A stretch of 64,000 nucleotides of DNA from Rhodocollybia butyracea. Taxonomy: Eukaryota > Basidiomycota > Agaricomycetes > Agaricales > Omphalotaceae. The notes below the pieces were generated by a model, which had not been told where the DNA came from, did not search any database, and saw only the letters and a list, made by a program, of their open reading frames with translations. Position 1 is the first letter of the stretch. The number at the start of each line of letters is the position of its first letter. The translations under genes were made by a program, and so were the position numbers. The stretch is from contig JADNRY010000070.1 of assembly GCA_015501585.1 (NCBI GenBank), positions 186,001-250,000 on the forward strand, given 5' to 3'. Shown piece after piece: positions 20,275-30,775 of this stretch.

Positions 20275-21426
20275 ATGCGAGCCATGCCTGCTTCTATCCC
20301 TTGCCCCAACGTTCCTAGTACATTTCTTCTGTATTCTCAGCCTCGAACTAGATCGAACCTCCTCGTGTGTCTGTTAGAAACGCACCCGCAGATGAGGTCC
20401 ATGCAGTATCCATTTATGTTCGCCTTCCTTCACGGGCGAGAATCACAATGGCCGGCAGATGAACTGGCGAGGCGGACTAGAGGGCTAGGAATGACGCCGG
20501 AAGAGCATGACAAAAAGTGGGAGAAAGTAACGTATCAAGCCGGGTTAGACTCGATGGAAAAGATGATAGCGAAAACAAAGGAAGAGGTATGCGAATGATT
20601 CAAGTCTAGAGAATTAGACTGGCCTCAACAACGATGTTTTGCAGGGAAATATCGCCCTTATAAAAGAGCACTCGGCGCACTTGTTTGATGCTCAGTTTTT
20701 GAGTTCAGGACTTGGCGTTCCCTCCTTTGAAGCACCCCGGCCTGCCTTGGTAGATCACAGGTTCGATGTGGTAGACTCAAAAGAGGCAGAAGTCAAACTG
20801 CCTATTCCCAACCCTACTCTCCTTCCCGACCGTATCTTGGCTTCTTCCTTACCAGTTATCATGATCCGTCATCCGGTCTTTACTTACCCCTCATATGAAC
20901 GCGCGGCGTCCGTCTATACAACCACCGTGTTCGATCTGGAGTTTACTGTGATGACAAGCTATAAATGGTCGCGAATTATGTATGACTTTTATCGCTCGTA
21001 CTACGAAAAGACCGATCCAGAAGGAAAGATGAAAGACTGGCCGATTGTTGTTGATGGTGACAGACTGGTAGAGGATACGAAGGGCCAGATGAAGAAATTC
21101 TGCGATATAGCTAGATTAGACGAGTCTGATATACAATATTCTTGGGAGGTCGCTGGGTTGGGAACAGACGAGAAAGCTCTGATCTCTTTTTTGAGGACAA
21201 TCAAGGAATCGACGGGGGTTATTAAAGGACCGGTGAGTTTTTTCCTGTAGTGGTATAAGGTTTTGTGTATTAACTCGTTTGAAAGCCTTGTTCGATGATT
21301 CCTGACCTCGAGTTGCAGGTGAAGAAATGGACTGAAGAGTGGGATGAAAAGGTTGCTCAGCGAATGAAGGAGGCTGTTGAATCTGCTATGGATGATTATA
21401 ATTATTTGTTGGCGCGCTGCATATAG
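20275..21426 (+). CDS. P-loop/sulfotransferase-like protein, array copy 2
   Basis: Exons 20275-20586, 20645-21232 and 21319-21426 give 335 aa with no lesions. It carries the same P-loop-like stretch (YSQPRTRSNLLVCLLE, with Cys replacing Arg) and the same RHPVFTYPSYERAA motif. It differs from copy 1 by scattered substitutions, for example AFLHGRESQWPADELARRTR and LARLDESDIQYSWEVAGL-type changes. Intron positions and lengths are conserved in all copies. It lies 1.7 kb downstream of copy 1 and shares the upstream TTTAGGAATTTTCCAGTTGG element found before every copy. Function inferred only at fold level. Confidence 0.7.
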
Positions 21427-21533
21427 CGTGATGGATATCGTATACCATAGCGTAAATATTATCGCGTACCGATTATAAACAGATTAAAACGCCTTGGATT
21501 CAGAGTTCGTTGGCAAGAACCTCCATCTGGTTA

Positions 21534-21890
21534 TGCCCAAGATCCGCACAACGAGAACGAACAAGCCGCCAGATCTATTTCTAAGAAAAAATCTGGACGT
21601 GGATTCCTACCTGACCCCCGGACATATCTTCATACCTCCTGAAAATCCGGATCTGAGTTTCAGACTCTCTTATGGTTATAGCCTCTGAGAGATGAGCCGG
21701 CCATGTTGCGGCACAGGGATAGGATGTATGATGGATTTGGCAAGGTGAGTACCGACCCAGACATTATTGATTTGTTCTTTCAAATGCTGGACCAGTATTT
21801 CGTTGCGTATCATTGCTATATACTTTTATACATTATGCAGGGTCTGATTTTACAATACCAGTATGGATCTATGGATTGGGAGTCTACCTG
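21534..21890 (+). pseudogene. Duplication junction 2: BUD31 5' end fused to coiled-coil gene 3' end
   Basis: ATGCCCAAGATCCGCACAAC starts a frame reading [13 protein letters not shown] (BUD31 codons 1-13). It then runs straight into DLFLRKNLDVDSYLTP.., a shifted version of the coiled-coil gene's RSISKRKSGRGFLPD region. From 21700 the tail LRHRDRMYDGFGKV and its 3' flank follow. The frame is open for 64 codons (21494-21688), but it is a chimera formed at the breakpoint and most likely not a working gene. Confidence 0.8.
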
Positions 21891-21959
21891 ATAATTCTAT
21901 CGTTCGTATGGAGAGCCTAGAAGCCAAAGCGTTTGAGCAGTATATAGCCACGAGTGAGT

Positions 21960-22930
21960 GAATGAAGGCTTGATTCTACTGACAATCATATTGAGACCCT
22001 GGACGCATTTACAATCCTCTACACCAAAGAATCGCCAGGGGATGTCAATGCTCCGTATATGGAAATTGAGCAGCGAATAGACGCTTTGACCGTTGTCCTG
22101 TTGTGAGCGCGTTATTTTTCAGTGTTGTCCATTGCAACACATACTAATACCCAAGTACGCTATCCAGAGAGTAATATTTCTCCCACTCGCAATTCAACGA
22201 CCCTGCCAGTCTTTTAAACTTGAATGTTTTCAGTGAGTAGCTTGGACCGCGATACTATATAGCCCAGTATTTTGCGTCCTACCTGATCGAAATCTTCACT
22301 CCACGTGCAGTCAAACTGATGTAGGCTGATGCCCACGCTATCAGAGTGCCAGTCCGTGCAGTCCGCGCATTCCACTCAACACTCGGTAATGAAATATAAG
22401 AATTTGAGTCAGGATGGCGTTTGGAATGGACGAAGCAGAAACGTAGGAACATCAACTGCATTGCGGTCGTGTGCTGTCCAATCGTGGAGGGAGGGAGTTT
22501 ACGATTATCAAGGAACGCGCTGACACACTGACCAACGGAAGCGCGAGCAGAAGTCTGGAAGAATTCTGGGGTTCAGTATTTGTATTTGCTGTCGTCCAAA
22601 TGCCAGGGAGCCTCAGGTTTTGGGACTTTCGGAACGAATTAGGGCACCAACGTAACTGAGTGGAGGAATCGGACAAAGACAGGCCGGGGAATGACATGGA
22701 GAGTCAAATGACAAGGTAATGAGTGTGCTTGAGTGTACACGTGAGACAGAACGCCACTCTCACCGCGCGGAAGAGGGCTGCTCGAAGGAGTTCCGATGAG
22801 AGTATTTTCATATTCGCGTTTTATCAAACCAATCGGTGGCAAGAGAGCTGCCAAGTTATCAATGTTGCAATCAATGTGAAACTGCGCCGCGGCTCAACAT
22901 AATCCTTCAGTCCTCAGCTAAAAAGTAAGT
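21960..22930 (+). pseudogene. Remnant of the unidentified gene, unit 3
   Basis: The best copy of the ghost gene. It reads LETLDAFTILYTKESPGDVN.. then EIEQRIDALTVVLL, a broken second exon (FNDPASLLNLNVF), NLSQDGVWNGRSRNVG, and an open 62-codon piece at 22471-22659 containing ERADTLTNGSASRSLEEFWG and QMPGSLRFWDFRNELG. The splice acceptor before the second exon has decayed here (TCGCAATT, where unit 4 keeps TTGCAGTT). Product not recognised. Confidence 0.45.
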
Positions 22931-23205
22931 CAAGTAAGTAGCAGAGCGATACTTTATCAAACGCTGCTTGTATCTATCACTCTTACAATCTCAGGACCTA
23001 TTGTACTAAAAAGAGGAAGATCTGAGGGATAGGATTAAGATAGGATACTAAATAACACAGTAGACCGGGATAGAACCCAAGATTGGAATGTGATCATATG
23101 TTTGTTTTGGGATACCTCCAACTTATGATGCATTCTTTAGGAATTTTCCAGTTGGATAAAAAGAGATCCGAAGTTGCCGTAACTTACGCATCTCCCCCAT
23201 GAGCC

Positions 23206-24338
23206 ATGCCTGCTTCTACGCCATACCTCAACGTTCCTAGTACATTTTTCCTGTATTCGCAGCCTCGAACTAGATCAAACCTCCTCGTGCGTCTGTTAGA
23301 AACGCACCCACAGATGAAGTCCATGCATTATCCATTTATGTTCGCCTTCCTTAACGGGCCAGAATCACAATGGCCCGCGGAACAACAGGCGCAGCGGATT
23401 AAAGGGTTAGGGATGACGCCTGAAGAGCATGCCAAAAAGTGGGAGGAAGCAACGTACCAAGCTGGGTTAGACTCGATGGAAAAGATGATAGCGAAAACCA
23501 AGGAAGAGGTACGCGAATGGTTCAAGTTTAGAGAATCAGACTGGCCTCAACAACAACGCTTTTCAGGGAAATATCGCCCTTGTGAAAGAGCACTCAGCCC
23601 ACCTGTTTGGTGCAGAGTTCCTGTGTTCAGAACTGAACATTCCCTCTTTCAAAGCACCCCGGCCTGTCTTGGTAGACTCGAAAGAGGCAGAAGTCAAACT
23701 GCCTATTCCCAACCCTACTCTCCTTCCCGACCGTATCTTGGCCTCTTCCTTACCAGTGATCATAACCCGTCATCCAGTTTTTACTTACCCCTCATATGAA
23801 CGCGCGGTGTCCGTCTTTGCAACCACCGTGTTCGATACAACTACCGATATAGTGCTTACTATGATGACGAGCTATAAATGGTCGCGAATTATGTATGACT
23901 TTCATCGCTCGTATTACGAAAAGACAGATCCAGGGGGAAAGATGAAAAACTGGCCAATTGTCGTTGATGGTGACAGGTTGGTAGAGGATACGAAGGGGCA
24001 GATGAAGAAATTCTGCGATATAGCTGGATTAGACGAGTCTGAGATACAGTATTCTTGGGAGGCCGCTGGATTGGAACCAGACGAGAAACCTTTGAGTTCT
24101 TTTTTGAGGACAATCAAGGAATCGACGGGGGTTATTAAAGGGCCGGTGAGTTTCTCCTGTATCGGTATAAGGTTTTGGGTATTAACTCGTTTAGAAGCCT
24201 TCTTCGATGATTCCTGACCTCGAGTTGCAGGTGAAGAAATGGGCTGAAGAGTGGGATGAAAAGGCTGCTCAGCGAATGAAGGAGGCTGTTGAATCTGCTA
24301 TGGATGATTATAATTATTTGTTGGCGCGTTGCATATAG
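23206..24338 (+). CDS. P-loop/sulfotransferase-like protein, array copy 3
   Basis: Exons 23206-23508, 23567-24145 and 24231-24338 give 329 aa in frame. A 2-bp loss near 23199 puts the usual first ATG out of frame, so translation probably starts at the next Met (MPASTPYLNVPS), three codons later. Relative to the other copies it lacks HRFDV before the DSKEAEVKLPIP segment and has a short insertion (DTTTDIVLT, replacing DMEFSV). It also reads IITRHPVF where others have IIRHPVF, and AVSVF for AASVY. The P-loop-like motif is intact. The most diverged member, but still apparently coding. Confidence 0.68.
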
Positions 24339-24453
24339 CGTGTACAGACTGCATGGACATTGTATATCATAGCGTAAAAAGAAAAGATTATTATAGCGTA
24401 TCGATTATAAACACCTTGGATTCAGAGTTCGTTGGCAAGAGCCTCATCTGGTT

Positions 24454-24607
24454 ATGCCCAAGATCCGCACAATGAGAACGAAGAAGCCGCCCAATCTATT
24501 TCTAAAAGAAAATCTGGACGTGGATTCCACCCCCGGACATATCTTCATACCTCCTGAAAATCCGGACCCGAGTTTCACAGACTCTCTTATGGTTATAGGC
24601 TAGCCGG
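24454..24607 (+). pseudogene. Duplication junction 3 (left part), interrupted by an insertion
   Basis: ATGCCCAAGATCCGCACAAT begins a BUD31-like start. It continues through AAGAAGCCGCCCAATC into the coiled-coil 3' end (FLKENLDVDS.. ..PPENPDPSFTDSLMVIG) and stops at 24607 where a 2.5-kb insertion begins. The continuation (CGGCCATGTTGCGGCATAGG and the 3' flank) resumes at 27126. Same junction structure as at 21534. Confidence 0.75.
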
Positions 24608-25127
24608 GTACAGTGGGATTCAATTGTTCTTAAAGAACGAAGACTAGTAGTTATCTATTGTTTTAAGAGTTCCTTAAGAAATAATTTCTCCTATTGTTCT
24701 TACTAGACTATCACCCCTTGCAACTTGAACATTTCTTAACAAGTTCTTGAGTACTTTTTTAAGAGGATTGTTTTACTTAATTCTTAAGTGAAAACATTCA
24801 TTAAGAACTCACTTCTTAAGAACAACTTTGTTAAGAAATTGTTTGCAACAGAATTGTTCACATTCATTAATGACAAAATTGTGAACAGATAGACACTTAT
24901 CCAACAAAATCAAGCCCACCACTTCCACTTCCCATCCCTCGATCACACCATTCAATCAAATGCAGGGCTTTGATCTGGGCTTGAATCAATGCCCAAAAGC
25001 GCATGGCGCCCTAAATCCAAGATTGAAGAATCCAAGTCATCTTTCTAAAGCACACAAGCAGAAGGATGGCTGGGGAAAAGGAGGGAAAAGGCAGCAAATT
25101 GCGGGCGGTTGAGCATCATAAGTCCTT

Positions 25128-25174
25128 TTGTCTATTGTTTGAATACTTCTTTTGTGGTTTCAAACAATAGACAA
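25128..25174. repeat. 16-bp-arm hairpin inside the insertion
   Basis: TTGTCTATTGTTTGAA pairs perfectly with TTCAAACAATAGACAA around a 15-nt loop. It lies in the internal AT-rich part of the 2.5-kb insertion. Role unknown. Confidence 0.75.
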
Positions 25175-26007
25175 TTGAAAAGGTGGGGCCAGGCCGAATT
25201 GAGGCCAAAGTGCGGATCCGCGTTTGTCCAAATCTGGATTAACTGGCTTAATCCACCACTGACGGTGACACAGCACCCAAAATGCAAACTTGAGCTTCTC
25301 CAGACTCCAATAAGTACCCCTTGTTTAGACCTGTCTTGAGGATATCCGCTGTTCTAGGATCTGATTGGCATTGAACTTGAGTTGTGGTGGGGCCAAGGAC
25401 ATGAACCATGTCCCTCTCATTGTGATAGTTCTTGGCATTGATGTGGTATATCCTTGTATTGAGATCTCTTGTATACCTGCTCTTCTTATTGTACTTAGCA
25501 ACACTGTGAGCCTTCCTATCTCGACTAGTTTGACATTACTACATCCTTTCTGCATCTGAAGAGTATGAATTAAACTGTACAGGTGAAGAACCGAGTGTAT
25601 CTACTAAACCTGCTCTACTAGTACTTAGTAGTATCTATCTTGTTTTGATTGTATCCATGTTTTACGTATCAATTTTCCCTTTTGTATTTAGAATAATAAT
25701 AACTCTATTGCTTTGTTGACAACAAGCGGTGCTTTGACCCTTTGCCAGGACCTTGTAGAAATATTTAAATAATAACAACCAATGCCATCGTAAAACCTGC
25801 TTTGGCCCTCATCACGTGTTTGATGGAAATGGGCGCTAACACCACTTTGTCTCTTTCTTTCCTCGAACAACCAACGAACATTGTTGGATCCCAGCACCTC
25901 TATCCTCCACTGACCGCTGCTACTAGATCCTGGTTGCCACTTGGTGTGGTGGCCTGCCTGTATACTTGGGTATTCAACTCACAAATTGTGTATGGTGCAG
26001 ACTACCA

Positions 26008-26380
26008 CATCAGGAAAAGCCGTTTTTGCCTAGGTGACCCCAGAGTGGCCTAAAGCAAACTAGGTGACCTATGAATCCTATGGCATCCTAGGAATTTGGG
26101 CTCGTCCCTTGCCAGTCAAGGCTCTTGAGGATTCCCTAGGGTATCCTAGGCAAGCCCAGGGCAAGCCTAGGTTTGCCCAGGTTTGCCCAGGTGTCCCCAA
26201 GGTGTTCCCCAGGAGCACCTGGGCAAACCTAGGCAGACCTAGGCTTGCCTAGGGAATCCTCAAGAGCCTTGACTGGCAAGGGACGATCCCAAATTCCTAG
26301 GATGCCATAGGATTCATAGGTCACCTAGTTTGCTTTAGGCCACTCTGGGGTCACCTAGGCAAAAACGGCTTTGCCTGATG
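26008..26380. mobile_element. Foldback (near-complete palindrome) element nested in the insertion
   Basis: About 140-bp arms are almost perfect inverse complements. CATCAGGAAAAGCCGTTTTT on the left pairs with CGGCTTTGCCTGATG on the right, continuing through CCTAGGTGACCCC, TTTGCTTTAGGCC, GGATGCCATAGGATTC and AGTCAAGGCTCTTGAGG. The centre consists of CCTAGG/GCCCAGG words. A clear target duplication is not evident. RNA from it would fold into a long hairpin, a possible small-RNA source. Confidence 0.85.
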
Positions 26381-26437
26381 CATGTACAGCTCTGCGCCAG
26401 TGCTACACAATATGTCTCTTATTTCCAGTGACGGCAA

Positions 26438-26851
26438 GTGTTCCGTTGTTCCTTTTTTGTTCTCCTTGTCGTTGAAACATCATCTGCCACCCTCTCCCAA
26501 ACTTCCAAAGAAAACAACATGCCACAAGTCAGGATTCAATCTGCACTAATCAATCAAGGATTTGCAGCACTTGGTCAAGGCTCAACACTCTCTGGCTGGA
26601 TTCCAAACTTACGGTTGGATCCAGAGTCGGAAGAGGGGAGAGGCAAAGCCCTTATCGCATACTCTTGGGGGATAGAGGCGAGAGTAGTAAAAGAGAGGAT
26701 AACAGTGAGAAGGAGGATGAGTGATGAGATACTCGGTAAGTCGTTAAAATCATCTGAAGAACTTGTTCTTAATAAGGCCCTTAAGATCCCTGCTACCCTT
26801 CGATTCTCACTGGTGTGTTTTAAGACCATTCTTAAGAAATACCCTTCTTAA
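26438..26851 (+). CDS. Unassigned 137-codon frame inside the insertion
   Basis: The frame begins with a hydrophobic run (CSFFVLLVV) and continues with a mixed sequence (QVRIQSALINQGFAALGQGS, GIEARVVKERITVRRRMSDE). It ends in the CTTAAG-rich subterminal repeat, whose translation accounts for the last 30 codons. No transposase motif or known domain seen. It may be a chance frame or a captured gene fragment. Confidence 0.2.
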   Translation: MFRCSFFVLLVVETSSATLSQTSKENNMPQVRIQSALINQGFAALGQGSTLSGWIPNLRLDPESEEGRGKALIAYSWGIEARVVKERITVRRRMSDEILGKSLKSSEELVLNKALKIPATLRFSLVCFKTILKKYPS

Positions 26852-27125
26852 ACATCCCTTAAGGTCCTTGTCTTTGTGTGAACCTTTCCATTCTCATGTT
26901 CTGGTGAGTTTTTTAAGACAATTCTTAAGAATTTGTCTTTGTGTGTAACCCCAACTCCAGATAGTTCCCAAACAATTTTGTATTCTTAAGTATTTTGTAG
27001 TCTTTAAGTAGCGTCCTTAAGTAGTATTAGCCTTAAGTAGTATCTTTAAGTACTTAGAATGTTCTTAAAGTATACATATCAGTAATAAAGTTGATTACCT
27101 TAAGAGAATGGAATCCCATTCCTGT

Positions 27126-27223
27126 AGCCGGCCATGTTGCGGCATAGGGATAGGATAGGTGGTGAATTTGGCAAGGTGAGTTACGGACGCCGAGATTATT
27201 GATTTCTTTCAAACATTAGAGAC
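27126..27223 (+). pseudogene. Duplication junction 3 (right part): coiled-coil gene 3' end
   Basis: Resumes the sequence interrupted at 24607: CGGCCATGTTGCGGCATAGG..GGTGAATTTGGCAAGGTGAG, matching the last codons of the coiled-coil gene (MLRHRDRMDDEFGKV), then its 3' flank up to CTTTCAAA. Confidence 0.75.
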
Positions 27224-27266
27224 AAAAAAAAAAAAAAAATATCGTATCTTTGTGCACATGTATGAC

Positions 27267-27334
<68 letters not shown>
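27224..27334. repeat. A16 ... T64 homopolymer foldback
   Basis: A run of 16 A (27224-27239) is followed by 31 mixed bases and then 64 consecutive T (27271-27334). The other array units have only CTTTCAAATGCTGGACCAG at this place, so about 150 bp have been added. It could be two poly(A)-tailed insertions head to head, or an unstable tract extended by slippage or assembly. Confidence 0.8.
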
Positions 27335-27336
<2 letters not shown>

Positions 27337-27569
27337 GGCGTTCTTCTTGATTTGTATTATTTGATTTCTTTTTCTTTAAACTTATTGGACCAGTATTTCG
27401 TTGCGTATCATTGCTATATATTTTTATACATTATGCAGGGTCCGATTTTCAAACAATACCAGTATGGATCTAAAGATTCGGACTACTATACCTGATAATT
27501 CTACCGTTCATATGGAGAGCCTAGTAGGAGCGTTTGAGCAGTATTTAGCCACGAGTGAGTAAATGAAGG

Positions 27570-28545
27570 GTTGATTCTACTGACAATCATATTGAGACCT
27601 TGGACACATTTACAATCCTCTTCTAAAGAATCGCCAGGGGAAGTCAACGCTCCGTACAAGGAAATTGAGCAGCGAATAGACGCTTTGACCCTTGTCCTTT
27701 TGTCTTTTGTGAACGCGTTATTTTTCGACTATTGTCCAGTACAACGTATAATACCCAAGTACAGTATCCAGAGAGCAGTATTTTTTCACTTGCAGTTCAA
27801 CGACACCGGTCATTCGAGCTTGAATATTTTCGGTGAGTGGCTTGTACCGCGATACAATCGGATGTACGCAGGCCGGAATAGAATTATAAGTAGCCCAGTA
27901 TTTTGCATCCGACCTCCTCGAAATCCAGTACTCGAGGCTGATGTCCGCTCTATCTGCTCCAATTCCGAGAGTCCGTGCGTTCCACTCAACAGAAACGATA
28001 TGTACTCGGAGATTACTTGAAAGAACTTGAGCCAGAATGGCGTTTGGAATGGACGACGCAGAAATGTAGGAACCTTCAAGCGCATTGCCGCAGTGTCGTC
28101 CAATCGTAGAGGGTGTTTGCGGTTATGTGATTGACACACTGACCAGCAGTCCCGCGAGCAGGAGTCTGGGAGGATTCTGGGGTTCAGTTTTTGTATTTGC
28201 TTCCGTGTTGTTCGAATGGGGGCCATATTTTTGGAACGAATTAGGATACCAACGCGACTGAGTGGAGGAATCGGTGGACCAAGACAGGCTGGTGAATGAC
28301 ATGGAGAGTCAAATGACAAAATTATGAGTGTACGCGTGAGACAGAACGCAACTTTGGGGCGCGTCCACCGCGCTGAAGAGGGCTGGTCGAAGGAGTTCCG
28401 ATGAGAGTATTTTCATATTCGCGTTTTATCAAACCAATCGGCGGCAAGAGAGCTGCCAAGTCATCAATGTTGCAATCAATATTGGAACTGCGCCGCAGCT
28501 CTACATACTCCTTCGGTACCTGTGAGCCCCAGCTACAAAATAACT
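27570..28545 (+). pseudogene. Remnant of the unidentified gene, unit 4
   Basis: Here the piece ESPGEVNAPYKEIEQRIDAL is followed by a still-good acceptor (CACTTGCAG) and FNDTGHSSLNIFGEWL. A further piece near 28010-28110 reads DYLKELEPEWRLEWTTQKCR followed by NLQAHCRSVVQS. A stop lies upstream (near 27636). Comparing all four units suggests a multi-exon ancestral gene now dead everywhere. Confidence 0.45.
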
Positions 28546-28828
28546 GCGACAATATACGTTATTAAACGCTGCTTGTGTGTATCACTCTTACAATCTGAGG
28601 ACCTATCAAACGTTGTTAAAAAAGGACGCTTTGAGGGATAGGATTAAGATAACATCGGAAGAGGACATCAAGTAATACAGTAGACCGGGATAGAACCCGA
28701 GATGTTGGAATGTGATCATATGTTTGTTTTTGGATACCTCCAACTAATGACGCATTCTTTTAGGAATTTTCCAGTTGGATAAAAAGAACCGAAGTTACTG
28801 TAACTTGCGCATTACGCATCACCCCCAC

Positions 28829-29979
28829 ATGCGAGCCATGACTGTTTCTACCCCATGCCCCAACGTTCCTGGTACATTTTTCCTGTATTCGCAGCCTCGA
28901 ACTAGATCAAACCTCCTCGTGCGTCTGTTAGAAACGCACCCGCAGATGAGGTCCATGCAGTACCCATTTATGTTCGCCTTTCTTAACGGGCGAGAATCAC
29001 AATGGCCAGCAGATCAACAGGCGCGGCGGATTAAAGGGTTAGGGATGACGCCTGAAGAGCATGCCAAAAAGTGGGAGAAGGTAACGTATCAAGCCGGGTT
29101 AGACTCGATGGAAAAAATGATAGCGAAAACAAAGGAAGAGGTATGCGAATGATTCAAGTCTAGAGAATTAGACTGGCCCCAACAACGATGTTTTGCAGGG
29201 AAATATCGCCCTTCTGAAAGAGCACTCGGCGCACCTGTTTGATGCAGAGTTCCTGTGTTCAGGGCTTAACATTCCCTCCTTTGAAGCACCCCGGCCTGCC
29301 CTGGTAGATCACAGATTCGATGTGGTAGACTCGAAAGAGGCAGAAGTCAAACTGCCTATTCCCAATCCTACTCTCCTTCCCGACCGTATCTTGGCTTCTT
29401 CCCTACCAGTGATCATAATCCGTCATCCAGTGTTTGCTTTCCCCTCATATGAACGCGCGGCGTCCGTCTATGCAACCACCGTGTTCGATATGGAGTTTAG
29501 TGTGATGACGAGCTATAAATGGTCGCGAATTATGTATGACTTTTATCGCTCGTACTATAAAAAGACCGATCCACAAGGAAAGATGAAAGACTGGCCGATT
29601 GTTGTTGATGGTGACAGACTGGTAGAGGATACGAGAGGGCAGATGAAGAAATTCTGTGATATAGCTGGATTAGACGAGTCTGAAATACAGTATTCTTGGG
29701 AGGCCGCTGGATTGGTAACAGACGACAAACCTCTGATCTCTTTTTTGGCGACGATCAAGGAATCGACAGGAGTTATCAAGGGACCGGTGAGTTTTCCCTG
29801 CAGCGGTATAAGGTTTTGTGTATTAACTCGTTTAGAAGCCTTGTTCGATGGTTCCAGACCTCGAGTTACAGGTGAAGAAATGGACTGAAGAGTGGGATGA
29901 AAAGGTTGCTCAGCGAATGAAGGAGGCTGTTGAATCTGCTATGGATGATTATACTTATTTATTGGCGCGTTGCATATAG
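28829..29979 (+). CDS. P-loop/sulfotransferase-like protein, array copy 4
   Basis: Exons 28829-29140, 29199-29786 and 29872-29979 give 335 aa, intact. P-loop-like FLYSQPRTRSNLLVRLLE, then RHPVFAFPSYERAA (AF for TY), then the usual C-terminal helix ending LLARCI. It starts MRAMTVSTPCPNVPGT. It is directly followed by the complete BUD31 gene, so this is the copy lying in the original gene order at the downstream end of the array. All four copies conserve both introns and reading frame despite about 5-10 percent divergence, which suggests they are under selection. Confidence 0.7.
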
Positions 29980-30104
29980 TGTACGGACTGCATGGACATC
30001 GTATACCATAGCGAAGAATATTGTATTTGGCGCCCAGCCGCGGTACCGATTATAATAAGCGCCTTAGATAATCAGAGTTCGTTGGCAAGAACCTCCATCA
30101 GGTT

Positions 30105-30775
30105 ATGCCCAAAATCCGCACAACGAGAACGAAGAAGCCGCCAGAAGGATATGAGGATATAGAGTCGGTGCGTATTCCTGCTATAGAGCTGACGTTTTTC
30201 TGACAGCTCTATCTTCATGTGCTCCTCAGATTCTTGACGACTATGCGAGGAAAATGCGAGATGCAGAGAACGAGTCGCATGAAGGCAAGCGGAAGACAGA
30301 ATCTTTGTGGCCTATAATGCGGATATCGCACGCACGTTCTCGGTACATCTATGAGCTCTACTACAAGCTGGATGCCATCTCAAAAGAGTTATATGACTGG
30401 CTCTTGAAAGAAGGATATGCAGACGCTAAGTGAGTTAATCATTTCTTATCATTAGGCGAGCATCCTTAACATCAAAACCTACCTTAGCCTCATTGCGAAG
30501 TGGAAGAAGACTGGGTACGAGAAGCTCTGCTGTTTACGATGTATTCAGACCAAGGTATATACAGATAAAGTTTTACACCTACCTTTATGATTAATGTTCG
30601 GTTCAGGATATGAATTATCAAGGCTCCACGTGCATCTGTAGAGTACCAAAAGCGCAAGTCCGGTCAGGAACTATCGTAGAATGCGTGCATTGTGGTGCGT
30701 CTCAAAGTCTCACTAATCAAGTTCAATTCTAATCAACACCCTGCAGGCTGTCGTGGATGTAGCTCTGATTCATAA
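30105..30775 (+). CDS. BUD31: BUD31 (G10) pre-mRNA splicing factor
   Basis: Five exons (30105-30167, 30230-30429, 30488-30554, 30607-30694, 30747-30775) join in phase to 148 aa, the usual length of this very conserved family. Recognisable parts are [60 protein letters not shown] and the Cys-rich zinc-binding end [22 protein letters not shown]31 is a nuclear component of the activated spliceosome (NineTeen-complex-related, near the U6 snRNA/RES region) and affects splicing of many introns. It is single-copy and essential or near-essential in most fungi. Its first 13-17 codons are repeated at the array junctions near 18718, 21534 and 24454. Confidence 0.95.

Larger units (their letters stand above)
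24608..27125. mobile_element. 2.5-kb non-autonomous DNA-transposon-like insertion
   Basis: Comparison with units 2 and 1 shows the interruption. TAGCCGG stands on both sides (24601-24607 and 27125-27131), next to imperfect inverted ends: CAGTGGGATTCAATTGTTCT on the left and the inverse of GAATGGAATCCCATTCCTG on the right. Subterminal regions of about 250 bp at both ends are crowded with CTTAAG and TTCTTAAG words, as in transposase-binding arrays. The flanking 10-mers TAGCCGGGTA and TAGCCGGCCA match at 8 of 10 positions. hAT (8 bp) or Mutator-like (9-11 bp) origin are both possible. No transposase is recognisable; it contains a nested foldback element. Confidence 0.7.

Noticed and set aside
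21494..21688. 64-codon frame with the BUD31 start
   Set aside because: A chimera at a duplication junction: BUD31's first codons run into another gene's 3' end in a different frame. Not a plausible working gene.
27250..27495. Open frame with a long poly-Phe stretch
   Set aside because: It is only the translation of the 64-T run; no homologous frame in sibling units.
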